From the NCBI GenBank assembly GCA_019925795.1, contig CM034313.1, forward strand, positions 90,241,663-90,305,662: a stretch of DNA of 64,000 nt, written 5' to 3'. The stretch's first letter is position 1; the number at the start of each line of letters is the position of its first letter. Shown piece after piece: positions 1-10,559 of this stretch. The notes below the pieces were generated by a model. It worked only from the letters and a program-made list of their open reading frames with translations. It was not told where the DNA came from and searched no databases. The stretch is from Dendrobium chrysotoxum (Eukaryota > Streptophyta > Magnoliopsida > Asparagales > Orchidaceae). A program made the translations under genes and the position numbers.

Positions 1-1
1 A

Positions 2-220
2 AGGGTGAAACCTCGCCATATCACTATTGGGGACTTAGTACTACGAAGCATTGAAGCCGCTGGAAAAGGCCCTCAGCAAAATAAGCTCTCCCCCCTCTGG
101 GAAGGTCCTTATTTGGTAGCGGCTATGGTCAAGCCTGGAACCTTCAAACTGAAGGATGCTGGTGGAAAAATGCTTCCCCGAACTTGGAACGTAGGCAATC
201 TTCGCAAATATTATCAGTAG
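2..220 (+). CDS. Gypsy pol, integrase C-terminal tail (partial)
   Basis: Open reading frame entering from the left edge and ending at a TAG at 218-220. The visible 72 codons carry the motif LSPLWEGPYLV followed by GTFKLKD and a terminal NLRKYYQ. This is the short beta-rich C-terminal tail typical of Tat-type integrases; the pol at 26172 ends in the same way (VWEGPFII ... LKKYYT). Catalytic domains lie outside the window. No internal start is real: the frame is open to the window edge, so this is the end of a polyprotein. The frame is intact as far as visible. Confidence 0.85.
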   Translation, partial: RVKPRHITIGDLVLRSIEAAGKGPQQNKLSPLWEGPYLVAAMVKPGTFKLKDAGGKMLPRTWNVGNLRKYYQ

Positions 221-983
221 GAGTTGATACTGCTATCTGTCTATGTGTTATGTTTGTCTTATATTTTATCTTCTCATGTAGTCATATTATAAAGTTTTTC
301 GTACATCCCTTATGTGTTGATTATAGAAGAACTTTTTTCTTGTATCCCTAAGTTATTCTAGGGAACTGCTATCTCATATTACGAAGCAATATGATATTCA
401 CTTTGTCGTGCTAATGTTTCTTCTCTCCAAACTCTTTTTCTGTGATTCGAGAAGTACACAATCTATATTGTATCTCAATCACTGAATGATCAATCCCAGG
501 GGGATTTGATCCGACCTCTTCCGCACAGGTTAATGTCATCAAGCAAATGCTTTGACTAACAACCTCGGATAGGTCAAGTATCCTAGGAGGATATCTTGAA
601 TATCAAAATCATTTGATGATCAATCCCAAAGGGAGTTGATCTGACCTTTTTCCGGACAGGTTAAGGGCATCAAGTAAATGCTTTCACTAATAACCCCAGA
701 TAGGTCAAAATCTTTAAAGAAAAAGAATGCCTCACATTTGTTCAAGTCAAAAGAGAGCTCACTAAAGTCCAAACTGAAGTAAAACTAAGTAAATTTCTTT
801 TGCATGTGAGAAAAGAACATCAACAACATCTTTATATATCACTGAACATCAAGTACACCAGATAGAAACATCAACATCGAGCATATATACAAGCACTAGA
901 GAGAAAGCAAAGAGATACAAAACTACATCAAAGACACCCTATAGAATCTCAACATCATCCTCGTCCTCCTCCAAGGCAAAAGC
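221..983 (+). repeat. 3' spacer of the left Tat element with two degenerate repeat units (about 477-716)
   Basis: Non-coding stretch between the pol stop and the end of the antisense gene. At about 477-716 two diverged copies of a unit occur, each containing a GATCAATCCCA string, a CAGGTTAA string and GATAGGTCAA. The same unit forms a clean 86 bp array at 53212-53815 in the young element, so both belong to one family and occupy the same structural position. The remainder (717-983) is A-rich, shows no open frame, and is partly alignable with 53800 onward. Confidence 0.7.
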
Positions 984-2617
984 TCACTGCAACTCACTCT
1001 CCAGCTCTTCACCACCAGAGTCTGAAGAAGCATCACTAGAAGCCTGGCTGGGAGTCAGTCCCTCGATCTCTGCTCCGGTCTTGCGATGTACTATCCGAAC
1101 ACCCTTCATGAAGCCCCTGATGAAGCCATCCTCTACGCACTCTGCCTCCAAGGCCTTCACCTCCACATCATAAATATGACTGCGAGCCTCCTGAATGTGG
1201 TCCTCAATAATGATCTTGAAAGCATAAGATTTCTTGAACTCTTTAATAACTGCTGACGGCAACTGCTGGGCCTCCTTCTCGGACAGTACACTCTGAAGCC
1301 TCTCATTCTCAGCCTCAAGGACTTGCTGAGCCTTTTCCTGCTGCTTGATCGTCGCTTGTGCCTCCACCAACTCTATATGCAGACGATCCATCCGTTCATT
1401 CTGAGAAGAGACTGAAGTAATCTTGTTCGCCAACTCAGTTCTGCATCCCTCAAGCTGATCCTCCACCACCTTCATCTCCTTCACTTTACTGTCATATTTC
1501 TTCTTGTACTCTCCCTGAAGGTATTTAACCTTCACAAACTCTTTGTTCTAATCATTCAGAGTCTTGGTCATCTCAAGCTTGAAATCAGAATACTGAGACA
1601 AGAAAAATATCAGAAATATATTCCTTAAGAAATATAAAAAAGGAGAAGAAGTGAAGGAGAACTCACCAACTCCTCAGCCCGTCGGCGGCCGATGCACTGA
1701 TGATTTAACACATCCTCTGGGATATATGACTTGGATGGAGAAGCTCGGGGATCTTTGCTAACAACTGTCAAAACTTCATCTGCCCTCTTCTTCCTCGATG
1801 CCTGCAAACCTTCCTCGCTCCCTGGTCGCTTGGAGTGGTTCTTTTGGGGGACCACTTCTGGAACTCTAGCAGACTTCTTCAACATTTGAGCATGTGATCT
1901 CCCTTCTTGAGTAGATAATTCGACCTTGAACAAGTACTCCTCATCTACATATCTACTCAAGTAACGCACCTCGTAGTGTAGAGCATCCAAATCAGGGAGT
2001 TTGAGTATCCTCAGCAAATCTTCTGCTCCGATGTGAAGGGGGACAGGTAGCTCTTTCAACTTCCCCCATTTCTCCTGAAGACCCCAATCATTCTGCACAT
2101 AAAAGAAGTTACTAATCCAACCTTTCGAGGGGTCTCGAGTGTGGATATCCAACCACTTGGACCTGAATGAAATACGTCCCTGCGCATCGCTAAAGAGACG
2201 CCCCATCTGAGAAAGGCACTCTGAGGAAAGTACCACTCCGCGGTCTCTGAAAAGCACGATCAGGCCCATCACGATCGACATTGCTCTGTAGGAAAATTGA
2301 GACAAGCATACCCCATAAAGTGTCAGAATGTCGATCAGTTCGGAGGAAGGAGGAAATCGTAGTCCCGCTCGCAGACTAAATTCATACACCGTCACGTATC
2401 CAGGGGGAGGAAAGCAGGCACAATCAGTTCTGGCCGGCACCTTCATCACCAAATCATTAGGAAAATGAAACTTTTTCCTAAATGAGATGAAGGAGTCCTC
2501 AGTGACGGTGGAAATCACATCGTCAGCCTTCGGCGCCTTCTGGGCCCTCTTTGGAACTTCAGACCGTTGCGCAGGACGGTCTTCTGAAGGAACTTTAGAG
2601 GAGGCGAGATCACCCAT
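984..2617 (-). pseudogene. Antisense accessory gene: Transposase_28-like domain plus coiled coil, two exons, one nonsense codon
   Basis: Minus-strand gene. Exon 1 runs 2617-1667 from ATG GGT GAT. It holds a region like the Pfam 'putative gypsy type transposon' family (Transposase_28): FPPPGYVTVYEFSL, AGLRFP, then a WISNFFYVQNDWG segment at roughly residues 70-190, followed by a basic linker. A donor GTGAGT (1666-1661) and an acceptor TTGTCTCAG ending at 1593 define a 74-nt phase-0 intron. Exon 2 runs 1592-984 and encodes a charged heptad coiled coil (for example KVVEDQLEGCRTELANKI) with an acidic Ser-rich tail. An in-frame TAG at 1550-1548 breaks exon 2; otherwise the frame is open. The function of this family is unknown. 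The splice structure is inferred from sequence alone. Confidence 0.72.
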
Positions 2618-2630
2618 TTTTGCTTCCTTC

Positions 2631-2853
2631 ACTAAAGAGGGGCGCAGATCTAAGTAGGGAAAATCACCTACGAAAGACTGCGGAAAGCCTTCGAAGTAGG
2701 AAGAAAAAGGGAGGAAGAACGGAGGGAGGAAGGGAGAAAGCCGCTAACTTCTGCGCAAAAAGAGGGGCGCCAAGTCAAGTAGGAAAAGTCACCTACTTAA
2801 AAATGGCGGAAAGCCTCAGAATGCCAAAAGCTAGAAAGCCAGAGGAAGAAGGG
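2631..2853. repeat. Two ~110 bp tandem units upstream of the antisense gene
   Basis: Two units share AGGGGCGC, a CAAGTAGG-like string, TCACCTAC and GCGGAAAGCCT. Four better preserved units lie at 54681-55130 in the young element. Here they sit immediately 5' of the minus-strand start codon, so they could be the promoter or leader of the antisense gene. The young element kept them although it lost that gene. Confidence 0.65.
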
Positions 2854-3563
2854 AAGAAGGGGCGAGTTTCTACTAGGTCCTGGGGGGTCTATTTATAGTT
2901 TTCTTTAAGGGGGGGGGAGGATTCCAAAATTCTATTAAATTCCCTGAAAATGTTCAAATTTTTCGGAATTTTTTGGGATTTTTTCGGAATTTTTTGGTCC
3001 CCACCACATTTAAAAAATATATATATAATATAAAATGAAAAAACCGGCCGGCGGTTTCCCTAACCGCCGGCCAAACCGCCCGGCCAAATGGCGCGGGCAC
3101 TGCCGCGGCCAGTTGCGGACGGGCCCAGGCGCGGGCCAGGCGGGCCAAGGCGCGGGCCAGGCGCGGGCCTCGACCGGGCCCAGGCGCGGGCTCAGGCGGG
3201 CCTCGGGCGGACCCAGGCGCGGGCCATTCGGGCCTCGGGCGGGCCCAGGCGCTGTCCCGCGCGCCGCCGCCAGTGGCGGCTGCCGGCGGCCGGCCGGCCG
3301 GCCGGTTCGGCCATCTACCCGTTCCCGGGCTCCGATTTTGGACCCGGACGGTCCAAATTCGACGTTTTTGGGGTCCCAGACACATTTTTCGACGTTCCGG
3401 ACTCAATTTTGACACTTTCGGAGCTCAACGGGGCCTTTATGATCAAGTTCGAGCAAACGTGTAATTCTTGGAACGCAAATTTTTACGATTTTGCCAAAGT
3501 GAAAAGCCGACACATATATTTTTGGACTCTCGGAGCTTTGACGTCCAAAAATAGTGGGGCAAC
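2854..3563 (+). other. Untranslated 3' region with GC-rich tract and polypurine tract
   Basis: A poly-G/GA run is followed by T-rich strings around TTTTTCGGAATTTTTT. A very GC-rich tract (about 3045-3310) comes next, full of CGGGCC and GGCCGG words. Long open frames on both strands here are by-products of composition. Directly before the LTR lies an A/G-rich string, AAAAATAGTGGGGCAAC (3547-3563), the probable polypurine tract; the homologous site at 55673-55689 reads AAAAATAGGGGGGCAAC. Confidence 0.6.
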
Positions 3564-4514
3564 TGATACGTCATCGAAAATAATCTTGATCGGGCACGAA
3601 TCTCGAGGAAAAACTAAAGTTAGAAACTTCAAAAATTATTTCGGAGACCATTTAAACTTCGATTTTAGCAAACTTATAGTCGAACTGAGCGTCTCGGAAA
3701 TACGAATCCAACGACACCAAATTCGACTCAATCCGAGCCCAAGTGAGTCCAAATCAAGTACCGGAAGCGCTGTTGGAAGCATCAAACAGCTATTTGAGTT
3801 ACCAAACGGTCTCCGATTTTGGCGAGCTTATAGTCGAATCGAGCGGCTCGACGAGACGAATCCAACGAGCCCAAGATCGTAGAATTCTGATATCATTAAG
3901 ACCTTCAAATGCTTGATAAACGGTTCACAATCAAGGGATTCAATATCGACCGTTCATCCGGATCACTCCCTATTTGCCCCTGATCCCTCACATATTTACG
4001 GGCTATGCCACTCCAGAAAAACTATAAATAGCCCCTCATTTCTCTTAAGAGGGGACCCAAGCCAAGAAGAGAAGAAGAAGAGAAGAGAAGCCTAGGAGGG
4101 AACAGCTCCTCCTCGACCATCGCCGGAACACCACCGAAGCACCACCAGGCGCCCGAGGGACGCCGGAGCTCTGCCCGACACGGGAGCAACGTCGGAATTC
4201 TACCCAACGCCCGAGTGACGCCGGAATTCTGCCGGACACTCAAGTGACATCGGAACTCTGCTTGTCCTTGTAACTGATACTCATTGTAACCTGATCGTCC
4301 TGAATTTAAAGGACGAATCAGCCTCGTGTACTTCAAACGACACTAGTGGAACTCTTTCAACTGGGCGTGGCCCCGTGGTTTTTTTTCCCTTTCCAGGGTT
4401 TTCCACGTAAAAATCCTGGTGTTACTATTTCGATTCTGTTTGTGTGCTGAATATACGTACAACGCTGAGACGGAAAATTAAAATCTATCGCCGCGTATAT
4501 TTGAGTCCGCAACA
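3564..4514 (+). repeat. 3' LTR of the left Tat element (951 bp)
   Basis: Starts TGATACGTC and ends GTCCGCAACA. It aligns along its length with the two 1,031 bp LTRs of the element at 50239-56720. It is shorter mainly because it has fewer copies of a CCGCCGGAACAC-type repeat and of a CGCCGGAATTCTGCC-type repeat in the transcribed part. A clear TATA box, CTATAAATAG, lies at 4022-4031. Confidence 0.9.
4022..4031 (+). promoter_or_regulatory. LTR TATA box
   Basis: CTATAAATAG, conserved in all three LTRs of this family (also 50698-50707 and 56149-56158). It marks the U3/R boundary; transcription would begin roughly 30 bases downstream. Confidence 0.7.
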
Positions 4515-4776
4515 CCTATCAAAAGTGGTAGTTTTGCAATCCTGGTCTGCTTGTTCCAGCTTATTTAATGCTACATAAATGATAAATTCTCCATTAATAG
4601 AATTGATTATAATCTACTTAGTTAACCTAATCAATTTTACACACTATTCCACCAGCCTATTAGATCAGTCAACCCTCTATTCATCCAAGTCAATAATTAC
4701 CATAAGTTGCTTCGATAAATACCTCAATCAAGTCGATCATCCCTAAATTAATTAGTCGATAAAATCTAGTCAGTTG

Positions 4777-4857
4777 AGATCGGGTCTACGGCCGAGTGAT
4801 CGACGGAACACGCTCCTCCCATCTCACTCGGGCTCGAATCCCCTAACTGTCCCCAAA
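4777..4857 (+). mobile_element. Short tRNA-type SINE-like insertion
   Basis: An 81 bp body is flanked by a perfect 16 bp direct repeat, AAAATCTAGTCAGTTG (4761-4776 and 4858-4873). The body contains ACGGCCGAGTGAT, resembling an RNA polymerase III A box, and GGCTCGAATCCCC, resembling a B box. The site is uninterrupted in copy B near 8410-8430. It is too short and lacks the fold for a functional tRNA gene. The SINE family is not identified. Confidence 0.65.
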
Positions 4858-4931
4858 AAAATCTAGTCAGTTGGTCTCGTGACAGGCTTGCTCCAAATCG
4901 AGTTAACTAAGGTTAAATTTTGGTTTTTTTG

Positions 4932-5073
4932 AGTCTTCGTTTGATAATGCTTTCTTACTGCTTCTTAAAAGCAATTTTTTAATACAAAAATTTTAATTTC
5001 AATGCGCTCTTAGGCTTTATTTGGGACAACTTTCTTTTTAAAAAGCAATAAGAAAGTTGTCCCTACCAAAGCC
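4932..5073. mobile_element. Foldback MITE (Tourist-like), partial copy plus a 61 bp mini-hairpin copy
   Basis: 4932-5005 is the left part of a foldback MITE starting GTCTTCGTTTGATAATGC. It is followed by a complete tiny copy at 5013-5073: GGCTTTATTTGGGACAAC, a stem-loop, then the complementary end CCAAAGCC, flanked by TTA (5010-5012) and TTA (5074-5076). Terminal sequence and 3 bp TTA duplications fit the PIF/Harbinger (Tourist) class. The first copy occupies the same position as 8527-8634 in copy B, so it predates the duplication of the block. Confidence 0.65.
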
Positions 5074-5984
5074 TTAAAAATTATTTGTCTTATTTCCAGA
5101 AATCTTTTTTCTCATTTTTAAAATATTATGCTATCATAAAGAGATGGAAACCATCTCACCTAAAAATTTAAAAATATGATTTCCCTCTTTCTAACTTCTT
5201 AAACAAAAAAAAGGAAAAGTGTTTCCAAAATAAAATATTCTCATGACCCATTTGCTTCTTCATTTTTTTCCCTCCTTCACATCCATTTACTTACTAATAT
5301 AGCTCACCTCACCTTATTGTTTTGAAGAATATGCTCCCAATCAAGAAATCTTATATAAGATTTTACATATGTGTATGTGAATTTATGATTAAACTCACTT
5401 AAAGTTCAAAATAAAAACCAATTATTATAGAATATATAATTATTGAGTGCTAGAAAATTCATAAAGATGATGAGAGAGAGTTTAACATCTGATCATTGTA
5501 CTAAGACCCAATACACTCATAGATAAAAGAAGACTGCAAGGGACTTAATAGTTTTTATGTGAAAAACTTGAAAAAAGAAAACCACGAAGCTTGGCTCAAT
5601 TGAAATGATCCGACTAGCATTTGTCATTGATTACAAATGATTCTTTTTCTCATAAATAGATAATGTGTTAGTACATTAATATAAAAGACATCAATTATAT
5701 ATTATATATTCTATGGTGGAAGTTGAAAGAGCCTTATGGCTTGGAAGCTATATTCAAGAGATTATTTGTTATATGTTTAGTCGTTCTTCTTTAGAGAGAG
5801 AACTACAATGGCTAAAAAGTCCAATATAAATTTAGTGTTGACATTGAGAGTCAAAATTGGTGTGCATGACGTGCATTGATCTTATAGATGATGACATGCA
5901 TCAATTTTGGTGGTGGCGAAATCAATGCGCATCCGCTTTTGTGATGATGACATGCATCAATCTTATAGATGATGGTATATGTCG

Positions 5985-6430
5985 ATATTATTGATGATAG
6001 TGCTCAGAGGACCATAGCCAGTGATAATGGTTGAGCGATGGTAATTGGGTGACGTTGGTCGAAGGAATAAAGAGGGCAAAAGTGGTTAGAGAATAACAGT
6101 CGGACTATGATGGTTAGACAACTATAATTGGACAATATTGGTTGGTAGATCGTAGTAAAACTATCGTGGTTGAGGGATTATAGTTGAGCAATGATGTTTG
6201 AAGAATTGTAGTATATCGATGGTGGTTAGAGGACCATAGTCTTGTGACGATGGTTAGAGGACCATAGGCAAGTGACGTTGGCTAGAGGACTATATTCCAG
6301 CAACGACGGTTGGAGAACCTTAGTTGGGTGAAGATATTCAAAGGATCATAGTCAGATAATGATAGATAGAGTGTCTTAGTCAAGTGATTTAGAGTTGGAG
6401 GACTGTAGTTAGGTAATGGTAGTCAAATTT
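5985..6430. repeat. Degenerate ~30 bp tandem repeat array (copy A)
   Basis: Roughly fifteen diverged units built around ATGGTTAGAGGACCATAGTC with a GTGA or GTGACG spacer. Period is about 28-33 bp with many substitutions. The counterpart in copy B (10560-12000) is about three times longer. No coding signal beyond repeat-derived open frames. Confidence 0.65.
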
Positions 6431-6674
6431 GCAAGAACATAATATATTTATAGATTTTGAATACAACATTCTAATTATTTCTATAAAAAAATGGACAAGC
6501 TATGAGAAAATATGAATAAATTTCTTTTGATCGTTTTGTATTTTTGTAGGATCTAAGCACCTTAATGAACATTGAACTGAGTGATATTGGATTCATCTAA
6601 ATGCTCATTTTAATCGTATACACTCAAATTTGAAGGATTTTTATGCTTCTAACTGTTTGATTAAAGCTCATTTA

Positions 6675-6781
6675 GGCTTCGTTTGATATGTCTTTCTTAT
6701 TACTTCTTTAAGCAATTTTTTAGTACAAAAAATTAAAAGCCGTTTTAAGAAGCAGTAAAAAAGCTGTTCCAAAACGAAGCC
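6675..6781. mobile_element. Foldback MITE (Tourist-like), complete, 107 bp
   Basis: Begins GGCTTCGTTTGATATG and ends CCAAAACGAAGCC, with arms complementary through the AAGCAGTAA region. TTA precedes (6672-6674) and follows (6782-6784). Same family as 5013-5073, 8527-8634, 12899-13072 and 38317-38447. Confidence 0.75.
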
Positions 6782-6784
6782 TTA

Positions 6785-7344
<560 letters not shown>

Positions 7345-7456
7345 ATCCTGATAAGAACAAAATTAAAAAAAATAGACAAATTTTATAAAGATTAAGAACA
7401 AAATAATTAGACAACTTTGAATTTGCCTAAAATTCCAGATACTTAAGGAAGAAGGA

Positions 7457-8045
7457 TTAAGAGGCTGTTTGATTTGTTAAAAAAGGAATGCACCATAAAA
7501 GAAATGCAATATATTGTTGAAATATTTCAAGTTGTTTCGATGAATGTACAAGAAATGCAGGTATATATATAACTAGGCAACTTTGTTTGACTTGAAGTAA
7601 AACGAATACAGTGTAAAACCCCTCGATGATAGTTGTCAGTGACCAGAGGTGGTAGTCAGTGGTGGCGGGCATCGTGGTGTGCAACATCTTGTTCCACTAA
7701 CAACTTGGAGTTTAGACAATCTCAAAGTTGCCTAGTTATTGTATTCGCATATGTGCAAATGACAATGCATGTGCGGATGACAATCATGTCGAATACATAG
7801 TTGGCCCCAACTATGTGTTCCATCTGATTATTAAAAAAAAAATGTTACAAAATTTTCAAAGAAATAATAAGAAAGTAATAACAAAATAGAAATATAATAA
7901 TGATATGAAAAATAAGACACCCCCACACAAACCCTAAGATGCATGTCATCACCTTAAATGTTCTTCTTTACTTTATTATTAAATAGTTTTTTATTAGAGC
8001 TCCTTATGAGAGGACCACTCATTATTCTTTATAATTTCAAAAAGA
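7457..8045. other. Intergenic DNA with a left-end fragment of a larger MITE
   Basis: 7462-7600 opens GGCTGTTTGATTTGTT and contains AAAAGGAATGCA. These strings recur near the start of the complete MITE at 37646-38139 (AAAGAATGCAGTGTAAAAGG), so this is probably a truncated member. The remainder (7700-8045) has no recognisable gene or structure. Confidence 0.45.
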
Positions 8046-8526
8046 CCTATCAAAAGTGATGCTATTGCATGCTTGTTGGCATGTTCCATCTCATTGAGTG
8101 CTATATAAAGCCTGATAAATTCTATTTAATTATGTAAAGCAATTCTCCAAGCTAAACATGCCCAACTTGATGCCAAAGCAACAAAGAATGGTGAGTCATC
8201 CTAAATGGATTCCATCCAATGGGAATAACTCGCTCTTACTCGAATTGACTCTGATCTATTTAGTCACCAATACTGTTTAATCAGTTATACATACTATACG
8301 AGCAACCTAACGAACTTGTTAACCCTATGTTCATCCCACTTGATTACCGACGAATTGCATCGATAAATATCTTAATCAAGACGATAACCCCTAAATTGAT
8401 TAGCTGATAAAATCTACTTAATTGGTCTCGTGATTGGGTTGCACCAAATCGAGTTAGGCTAGTTGACCTAATTGAATAGGTTGTAAGGAAAAACTAAGTG
8501 TAAAAATTTTAGATTGTTATGACTTA

Positions 8527-8634
8527 GGCTTCGTTTAGGACGGCTTTCTTACTGCTTTTTAAAGCAACTTTCTCGCAATTTTGTAATACAAAGCTGCTTT
8601 AAGAAGCAGTAAAAAAACAATCATAAACGAAGTG
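8527..8634. mobile_element. Foldback MITE (Tourist-like), complete, 108 bp
   Basis: GGCTTCGTTTAGGACGGC at the left, ATAAACGAAGTG at the right, arms containing TTTCTTACTGC and its complement. TTA on both sides (8524-8526, 8635-8637). It lies at the same place as the partial copy at 4932 in block A. Confidence 0.75.
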
Positions 8635-9087
8635 TTAGACTCATGCTTAATCATGAAATTAACAATCTATATCACTGCTTAAAAAACTGTTTAGAGCTAT
8701 ATAGAAGCTTATTCAAAAGCTGCATATGTGATCTTCCTATTATATTGGTTATATACAAAACTCTTCATCAAAATTATAATTTTGAAAAGTTCTCTTTGCA
8801 CTCCATTATTCTAACTAATCGTAGATATATTATAGGCTGCATCCACTGTTAGTAACTAAATAAGAAGAGTTATGCTTGATAATCATTAAGAAAGTCTCAT
8901 TGAAATCCACACTTTCTAGTTGTTGTCACTTGGCACCAAATAAGCCGAGAATAGAAAAATAAATAAAAAGAATATAATGATGATATTTTTAAATGTCAAT
9001 ACACTCTTAAAATTAATTTAAAAAAAATATATTAGTCTTATCACATTCATTTACTGATACCACCTACCTCAGGTTGTTGGTTCCAAC

Positions 9088-9675
9088 TAGGGGTGTCAAT
9101 TTCGGGTCACGGGTCGGGTTCGGGTCGAACCCGGAACTGATTCGATACTATTCGGGTTCGGGTCAACCCGACCCGTTTTTGCAAATGGGTCATTTTTCTG
9201 GACTCAAACCTAACCCGCTTTGGGTTCAGGCCAACCCGACCCGATCCGCAGACATGGCAACGCCGGCAGCAGCGGTGGACTGACGACTGGCGGCAGCGGT
9301 AGCCGGCGGAAGCGGCTGGCAAGGCTATGACTGACGCGGGACTCGTTCGACGCTACGCGGATGCGACCGCGTGACACGACGCGACGCCGGATGTGATCTC
9401 GCGACGCGGGCAGGCGAGCCTTGGGATGCGACGCGGGTAGCTGGGGTAGGCGGGCAGGGGGAGGGCAGGGGGGGGGCAAACTCGAGCAGGGCCGGTCATA
9501 GTGGGTAGACGGGTTTCCGGGTCATTCCCGGGTTTCCAGGTCAACCCGAAGCCGACCCGATTTTGCAAACGGGTCGATTTTCCAGACCCGAACCTGACCC
9601 GCTTCGAGTTCGGGTCAACTCAAACCCGAAATTTTTTGAATTGGGTTCGGGTCAGGTCCATAATTGACACCCCTA
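9088..9675. mobile_element. hAT-type non-autonomous element, 588 bp, rich in CGGGTC words
   Basis: Perfect 14 bp terminal inverted repeats TAGGGGTGTCAATT and AATTGACACCCCTA, flanked by the 8 bp direct repeat GTTCCAAC (9080-9087 and 9676-9683). Eight-base duplications and a TAGGGGTG end are hallmarks of plant hAT elements. Both inner flanks carry many CGGGT(C/T) and its complement GACCCG, giving long subterminal inverted structure; the GC-rich centre has spurious open frames. No transposase is encoded. Block A shows the empty site near 5315-5345. Confidence 0.88.
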
Positions 9676-10078
9676 GTTCCAACCAAGAGATTTTGTATAA
9701 GAAGTTGCATATGTGTGCATGTGAATTTATGATTAATTTCAGTTAAAGTCCAAAAGAAAAATCATTTATTGTAGAATATATAATTGTTGAGTGCTATACA
9801 ATTCACGATGATTGTGAGAGAGGGAATTTAACAGCTTAGCATTGTATAAAAATCTAACACACATAGATAAAAGAGGGTTGCAAGAGATAGTAGAGTTTTT
9901 AAATAAAAAACCTGAAAAAGAAAAACCATAAGGCCTAGCTTAGTTGAAGTGATTTCACTATTATCCGTCATTGATTATAAATGATGCTCTTCTCCTTAAC
10001 TGTAAAAGGTGTTAATGCAATATAGTAGAAATGAATAATATTGAATATATTTTTTGGGTGCAAATTGAAAGAGTTTTG

Positions 10079-10302
10079 TGTGAAACCCCTTTAGTAAAAA
10101 CAAGCTAAACTCTTAAACATTGAGATGCCTTTTAGTGTAATAGTTGGAATTTCATTAAGAAATTCTGCTGTTAAGCATGTTAATCCCGGGAAAATCCTAG
10201 GATGGGTGACCTCCTGTGGAGTTACACAAATAGGATAAAAATCGTGAGGCCCTTAGGCCAAAGCAAATAATATTTAAATAGTTAAGATTTTGGGTTGTTA
10301 CA
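10079..10302 (+). mobile_element. Cassandra-like TRIM solo LTR carrying a 5S rRNA-derived segment
   Basis: TGTGAAACC ... TTGTTACA, 224 bp, flanked by TTTTG (10074-10078) and CTTTG (10303-10307), a target duplication with one mismatch. At about 10160-10230 it reads GTTAAGCATGTT, then CTAGGATGGGTGACCTCCTG. These correspond to the A box and C box of the plant 5S rRNA gene, the latter perfect. Cassandra TRIMs are known for 5S sequence inside the LTR. It is not a functional 5S gene, because the first half of 5S is unrecognisable. Copy A of the block lacks it. Confidence 0.72.
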
Positions 10303-10559
10303 CTTTGTGGCATGAGAGGTACCTTCAATATATCATTTATTGTATGTTCAATTGTTCCTCTTTGAAAAGAGGAGAACAGACGCTAATAAGTCCAATATAA
10401 ATTTTATTGTTACTGTTGAGAGTCAAATTTAGTGTCGTCGGCATGCATTGACCTTATAGGTGATGGTGTGCAATGATGTTGGTAGTGATGAAGTCAATGG
10501 ACTTTTGTGTCTGTGATGGCCAAATGCATCAACCTTATAGTGATGATGTGAGTCAACAT

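Larger units (their letters stand above)
1..4514 (+). mobile_element. Tat-lineage (Retand-like) LTR retrotransposon, 3' portion, cut by the left window edge
   Basis: Order on the plus strand is the end of pol, spacer with degenerate tandem repeats, an antisense gene, a second repeat block, a GC-rich tract, a polypurine tract and a 3' LTR starting TGATACG and ending GCAACA. LTR and 3' spacer match the complete short element at 50239-56720, which fixes the LTR boundaries. The 5' LTR, gag and most of pol lie outside the window. The base after the LTR opens the string CCTATC, which is present without any insertion in the paralogous block at 8046. The target duplication is therefore probably CCTAT, but the left copy is not visible. 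The antisense gene between pol and 3' LTR is a known habit of the Tat lineage. Confidence 0.9.
4515..6480. repeat. Diverged intergenic block, copy A
   Basis: Aligns collinearly by eye with copy B (from 8046). Both begin CCTATCAAAAGTG and pass through TTGGTCTCGTGA, an AATCGAGTTA string, GTGAATTTATGATTAA and AGTCCAATATAAATTT before entering an array of ~30 bp repeats. Copy A lacks the hAT-type and 5S-bearing insertions of copy B but carries its own SINE and the LTR element at its left end. No gene is visible. The right edge of homology is uncertain. Confidence 0.65.

Noticed and set aside
2954..3882. Long overlapping open frames on both strands rich in Pro, Ala, Gly and Arg
   Set aside because: They lie in a GC-rich untranslated tract and run into the LTR; composition alone keeps them open, and the homologous tract at 55320-55430 does not preserve the frames.
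4777..4857. tRNA gene
   Set aside because: A- and B-box-like strings are present, but no cloverleaf can be drawn and a 16 bp target duplication flanks it; treated as a SINE.
9074..9568. Several open frames within the hAT-type element
   Set aside because: They arise from CGGGTC/GACCCG repeats and cross the element's boundaries; no transposase motif.
10160..10230. 5S rRNA gene
   Set aside because: Only the A-box and C-box half is recognisable, and it lies inside a TG...CA segment with a target duplication, so it is a Cassandra-like LTR.
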